30,048 bases of DNA from Chara braunii (lineage: Eukaryota > Streptophyta > Charophyceae > Charales > Characeae), in assembly GCA_003427395.1 (NCBI GenBank), contig BFEA01000017.1, forward strand, positions 4,159,220 to 4,189,267, read 5' to 3'. Positions 26,897-30,048 of the stretch are shown here, in pieces. Under the pieces are notes generated by a model that ran no database searches, was not told the DNA's origin, and saw nothing but the letters and a program-made list of their open reading frames with translations. A program made the position numbers and the translations under genes. Numbering within the stretch: the first letter of the stretch is position 1; the number at the start of each line of letters is the position of its first letter.

Positions 26897-27052
26897 CATT
26901 TTTAATGCAATACCACCCATTTCACTTAAACGAACTGTTCGAACACGGTCATAAGTAGTACCTGCTAAAAAGAATAAGCTAGCACCAATTAAGCCATGAG
27001 AAATCATCTGACAAATTGCACCACTTAATCCTATATTTGTAAATGAACAAAT
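26897..27052 (-). pseudogene. ndhD: Plastid ndhD fragment (NADH dehydrogenase-like subunit 4) in nuclear DNA
   Basis: About 52 codons on the minus strand read [52 protein letters not shown]. This matches the membrane-embedded core of plastid NdhD, with its conserved HG/ALFFLAG/YDR/EMGGIA pattern. The related mitochondrial nad4 is a poorer fit because it lacks the EMGG pattern. NdhD is a proton-pumping subunit of the plastid NDH complex in cyclic electron flow. The fragment is AT-rich compared with its flanks and open throughout, but far shorter than the roughly 500-residue protein. It is fused in frame to retroelement codons on one side and abuts an oppositely oriented RT on the other. This may be a plastid-to-nucleus insertion or an assembly join. 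Confidence 0.8.
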
Positions 27053-27053
27053 T

Positions 27054-27422
27054 CGGTACTTCAGTAAAATAGATCTGAAGTCCGGGTACCATCAGATTGC
27101 AATCCGGCCCGAGGATCAACACAAAACCGCATTTCAGACCAGGTATGGTCTATACGAGTTTGTGGTGATGCCTTTTGGTCTTTGCAATGCTCCTGGCACC
27201 TTTCAGCATGCTATGAATCGGATATTCCATGACTACTTGGATAAGTTTGTCATCGTGTACCTCGATGACATACTTATTTTTAGTAAGACTGTCGAGGAAC
27301 ACGTAGCACACTTAGACAAAGTTCTCAGTCTCCTGCGACAGCACCAGTTCAAGATCAACGGTGAAAAGTGCGAGTTTGGCCGCACCCGTACTTGGGTCAT
27401 GAGATCTCCGCGGAAGGGTTGA
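27054..27422 (+). pseudogene. Ty3/gypsy pol (second element): 5'-truncated reverse transcriptase
   Basis: RT homology begins abruptly at 27054 with [18 protein letters not shown], continues through KTAFQTRYGLYEFVVMPFGL and CNAPGTFQHAMNRIF, and includes the catalytic YLDDILIFS. The N-terminal RT, protease and gag are missing. Near 27380-27400 the frame is lost within the sequence encoding the stretch after KCEFGRTR. It continues in another frame from 27368, so a small deletion or sequencing error splits the RT. Confidence 0.85.
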
Positions 27423-29038
27423 AGCCCGATGACGCGAAGGTGGCCAGCATTCGTGATTGGCCACGTCCTCAGTCTGTGACTGAGATGAGATCTTTCTNAG
27501 GAATGACAGGCTACTATAGGACTTTCGTTAAGAACTATAGCATTGTGGCCGCTCCTTTGACTGATCTGACCCGCCTTGACACCCTTTGGGAGTGGACAGA
27601 TGAGTGCGAGGCTGCTTTCAGACATCTGAAGCATGCATTGACGCACTATGAAGTCTTGAAGCTACCCGATCCTGATAAGCCATTTATAGTAGCCACGGAT
27701 GCTAGCCAATATGGCATTGGCGTCGTGCTTGCGCAGCAGGAGGGACCAAAGTTGAGGCCAGTAGAGTACATGTCCAAGAAAATGCCGTCTCAGAAGTTGG
27801 CTAAGTCCACCTATGAGAAGGAACTCTATGCCGTTTACAAGGCTCTGACCCATTGGAGACACTACCTCCTTGGGNGGTTCTTCATCCTCCGGACTGATCA
27901 TCAGACCCTGAGATGGATGAGAACACAGCCAGTACTTTCTGACGCTCTCAAGCGTTGGATCGAAGTCATTGAGCAATATGACTTTGACCCTCAGTATCTC
28001 AAAGGGGAGTACAACAAGGTTGCTGATGCCTTGTCGCGCAGACCGGACTTCTCAGGTGCGCTGATTACTGAGTTCGGTCTGACGGACGATGTTACTCAGT
28101 CTTTGGCGGAAGCCTATCGTCAGGACCAGTTTATGTCTGAGATCATACGCAGACTTGAGGCGAAGGATAAAAAGACCTCCGCCGAGTTTGAGTTGGTCAA
28201 TGGATTGCTGTTCCTAGAGAAGGCAGGGGATAAACGCTTGTGCGTTCCAAATAGCGAGTCTTTGCGTAGTTTGTTTTTAGGCGAGTGTCATGATGCCACC
28301 GGCCATTTTGGGTACATGAAGACCGCAGCCAACTTGCTGCAGCGGTTCTGGAGGCCAACGATGATGAAAGATGCACAGTTGTACGTGGAAACTTGTCAAG
28401 TATGCCAGAGAAACAAGCCCCGTACTCAGGCTCCTCTTGGGCTGCTCAAGCCCCTTCCGATTCCGGAAAGGCCGGGTGAAAGTTTATCCATGGACTTCAT
28501 GGATACGCTGGTCACCAGCAAGAGTGGGATGAGACAGATCTTTGTCATCGTGGATAGGTTTAGTAAGTTTGCTAGATTAATAGCTATGCCAGAAACAGCA
28601 AAGACCGAATACGTGATCAGGCTATTTAAAGAAAACTGGGTTAGAGACTTTGGACTGCCGAAGTCTATAGTCAGTGACAGGGACGTCAGGTTCACGAGTG
28701 AATTATGGAAGGCCGCTGCAGCTGAACAAGGAACTCAAATGCAGATGACTTCTGGAAATCATCCAGAAGCTAATGGTCAGGCTGAACAAATGAACCGCGC
28801 TGTGCAACACCTGTTGAGGCACTACATCAAGCCCAATCAGGTAGACTGGGACGAAAAGCTTGCTCTAGTCGCTAGTCTATATAACAACATTGTGCACAGT
28901 GCTACCGGGACGAGTCCTAACAGTCTACAACTGACATTCAAGCCTAGACTGCCCTTAGATTTCCTACTTCCAGACAACCAGCCAACTGCTACACCGGGCA
29001 CTCTGGAGTTCGCCTATAGATATGAACAGAAGATGTAG
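27368..29038 (+). pseudogene. Ty3/gypsy pol (second element): RT connection, RNase H, integrase
   Basis: The frame has 556 codons. Residues 8-60 form the RT thumb/connection (LGHEISAEGLKPDD, GMTGYYRTFVKNYS). The RNase H domain carries D111, E152, D177 and D220 (ATDASQYG, YEKELYAV, RTDHQTL, VADALSRR). The integrase has an HHCC zinc finger (H308, H313, C343, C346) and a catalytic triad D376, D437 and E473, the last two 35 residues apart. Two ambiguous bases (27497, 27875) fall inside. The frame ends at TAG 29036-29038, yet the downstream segment continues in the same frame, so this stop looks secondary. It is the most complete coding region in the window and its domain order is that of Ty3/gypsy elements. 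Confidence 0.85.
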
Positions 29039-29611
29039 GAGGNTGTAGAACACATGCAGAAGGCACAGGCAGCAATGATAGAGTCTGAGAATAGACACCG
29101 CCGCCCTTCTACATTTCCGGTAGGGGACAGAGTCTGGGTCAAATCTTCAGAACTGGGACATGAGTTCGGGATATCCCACAAACTCATGCCTCAGTACTTT
29201 GGACCTTGGGAAGTTTTAGACGTAGTAGGGACAGATTCTGATGGTCCATCATATGTCATCCGTATCCCTGGTCATTTCAGAACTTACCCAGTCTTTCACG
29301 CCTCTAAGCTCGCTGCATTCGAGGAAACTGATCAGTTTCCCTCTCGTCGATCCATGCTGCCCCCAACCATGGACGGAGAAGTCGACATCGATGATATCGT
29401 TGACCACAGGGAGATGCCNGTTCAAAAGCCTCCAGGAAGGGGACGTCCTCCAAAGCCAAAGCTGCAGTTCCGAGTCCACTTCAGACATCATACAGATCCG
29501 AAGGAGGACCGCTGGTTTACTTGGGAGGAACTGATGCAGACCGCTCCTCAAATCGTTGTCCGCTATGAGAAGGATGTACTGAAAGGAAAGCGCCAGATGG
29601 CTACAGATTGA
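29039..29611 (+). pseudogene. Ty3/gypsy integrase C-terminal region with chromodomain-like end
   Basis: After the stop at 29036 the same frame continues (HMQKAQAAMIESENRHRR). It contains the integrase C-terminal motif (FPVGDRVWVKS, PQYFGPWEVLDVVG, YPVFHASKL). The last about 70 residues resemble a chromodomain: EVDIDDIVDHREM, a Pro/Gly/Lys linker, then FRVHFRHHTDPKEDRWF and TWEELMQ. The aromatic cage seems only partly conserved. Such domains in chromoviruses direct integration to marked chromatin. The frame ends at TGA 29609-29611. One ambiguous base lies at 29419. Confidence 0.75.
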
Positions 29612-29635
29612 TCTTTGAAGAGGACTAACGAAGAT

Positions 29636-29653
29636 ATGGAGGAGGGAATGNGA
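29636..29653 (+). promoter_or_regulatory. Candidate polypurine tract
   Basis: A purine-rich run (ATGGAGGAGGGAATGNGAGG) lies about 25 bases after the end of pol, where the plus-strand primer of an LTR retrotransposon is expected. The ambiguous base and the absence of a visible TG at the LTR start leave it tentative. Confidence 0.35.
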
Positions 29654-30048
29654 GGCTACGCCCGCTTAGCCCCTACGGGGCCCTATCTGCAACAAGGTCG
29701 GCCGCCCTAAGTGAAGGCAGGCACGACAGGCCCTTCAGGCCTCATTCTTCACGGTACCCCTCAACGGGGAAATTCAGACAGTTGCGTTGCGCCAGTTGGT
29801 TGAATGAATCTAGGCCCTCGGCCGCCTGTGTAAATGAATGTGAAGCAGGCCCTGGGCTGGATACGGGTACCGGGCCAAACACAGGCCGAAAGCAGTTGGG
29901 CGCATGCAACCACTTCAGGCCCAAGGCCTGCTCTCTTCGTGACTGGGCCTGTGCCTACCGGGGCCTACCGGAAGCTTCCTGGACTGGACGCAGGCAGGCC
30001 ACTTCGATATAGGGAAGGGCCTGCCTCCTCATTCGGCATTCGGGTGCT
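29654..30048 (+). other. Possible 3' LTR, cut by the window end
   Basis: GC-rich, non-coding, with many AGGCC/GGCCT words (for example AGGCCCTTCAGGCC near 29729). The same 14-base word occurs at about 10559. The position after pol and the purine tract fits an LTR, but the second LTR is not in view, so this cannot be verified. Confidence 0.35.

Noticed and set aside
26897-27052. Mitochondrial nad4 instead of plastid ndhD
   Set aside because: The ALFFLAG/YDR/EMGGIA pattern fits NdhD better than Nad4.

Overview
This window looks like repeat-dominated nuclear DNA from a photosynthetic eukaryote, most likely a streptophyte green alga of the Chara type. The evidence is U6 snRNA-like sequence of plant type, two Ty3/gypsy polyproteins, a LINE reverse-transcriptase fragment, a tRNA-derived SINE, microsatellites, and a fragment of plastid ndhD. 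The Chara assignment rests on the style of the two gypsy polyproteins and is inference; no search was run. I see no convincing intact host protein-coding gene. Most open frames are shadows of repeats.

Layout. 1-1.3 kb: microsatellites, a perfect hairpin, one unidentified 149-aa frame, and a cluster of TGACGTCA-type palindromes. 1.3-6.5 kb: low-information non-coding DNA with several strong hairpins (3.4-4.5 kb) and one unidentified 116-aa frame (5410-5760). 6.5-10.6 kb: small inverted-repeat elements (a 105-bp MITE, a 385-bp foldback element, a 168-bp long hairpin), then a tandemly duplicated region with G-boxes and a TATA box. 10.6-14.6 kb: four U6 snRNA-derived copies, all on the minus strand, one with a poly(A) tail and target-site duplication; a composite minisatellite; and a dispersed repeat that carries a nested palindromic element in one copy and lacks it in another. 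14.7-17.1 kb: arrays of inverted-repeat units whose palindromic cores change from unit to unit while the flanks stay similar. 17.2-18.2 kb: a complete SINE with a perfect 16-bp target-site duplication, and a LINE RT relic. 18.2-20.5 kb: a GC-rich block, then a strongly diverged nuclear LSU rRNA domain. 20.5-24.1 kb: non-coding DNA holding two arrays of small hairpins whose stems differ by compensatory changes, one with UUCG-like tetraloops and one with a conserved TAAGAT hexaloop, with a TATA box between them. 24.2-29.6 kb: two divergently oriented gypsy pol regions separated by a 156-bp plastid ndhD fragment. 29.6-30.05 kb: a possible 3' LTR.

How the parts relate. LINE machinery of the kind left at 17.9-18.2 kb is the usual agent that mobilises SINEs and U6 RNAs, and both products are seen here with their hallmarks. 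The most novel material is the pair of covarying hairpin arrays (21.99-22.13 kb and 22.90-23.83 kb). They look like a structured non-coding RNA locus or an undescribed hairpin repeat family. The core-switching palindrome family at 7.5-7.6 and 16.4-16.8 kb is next.
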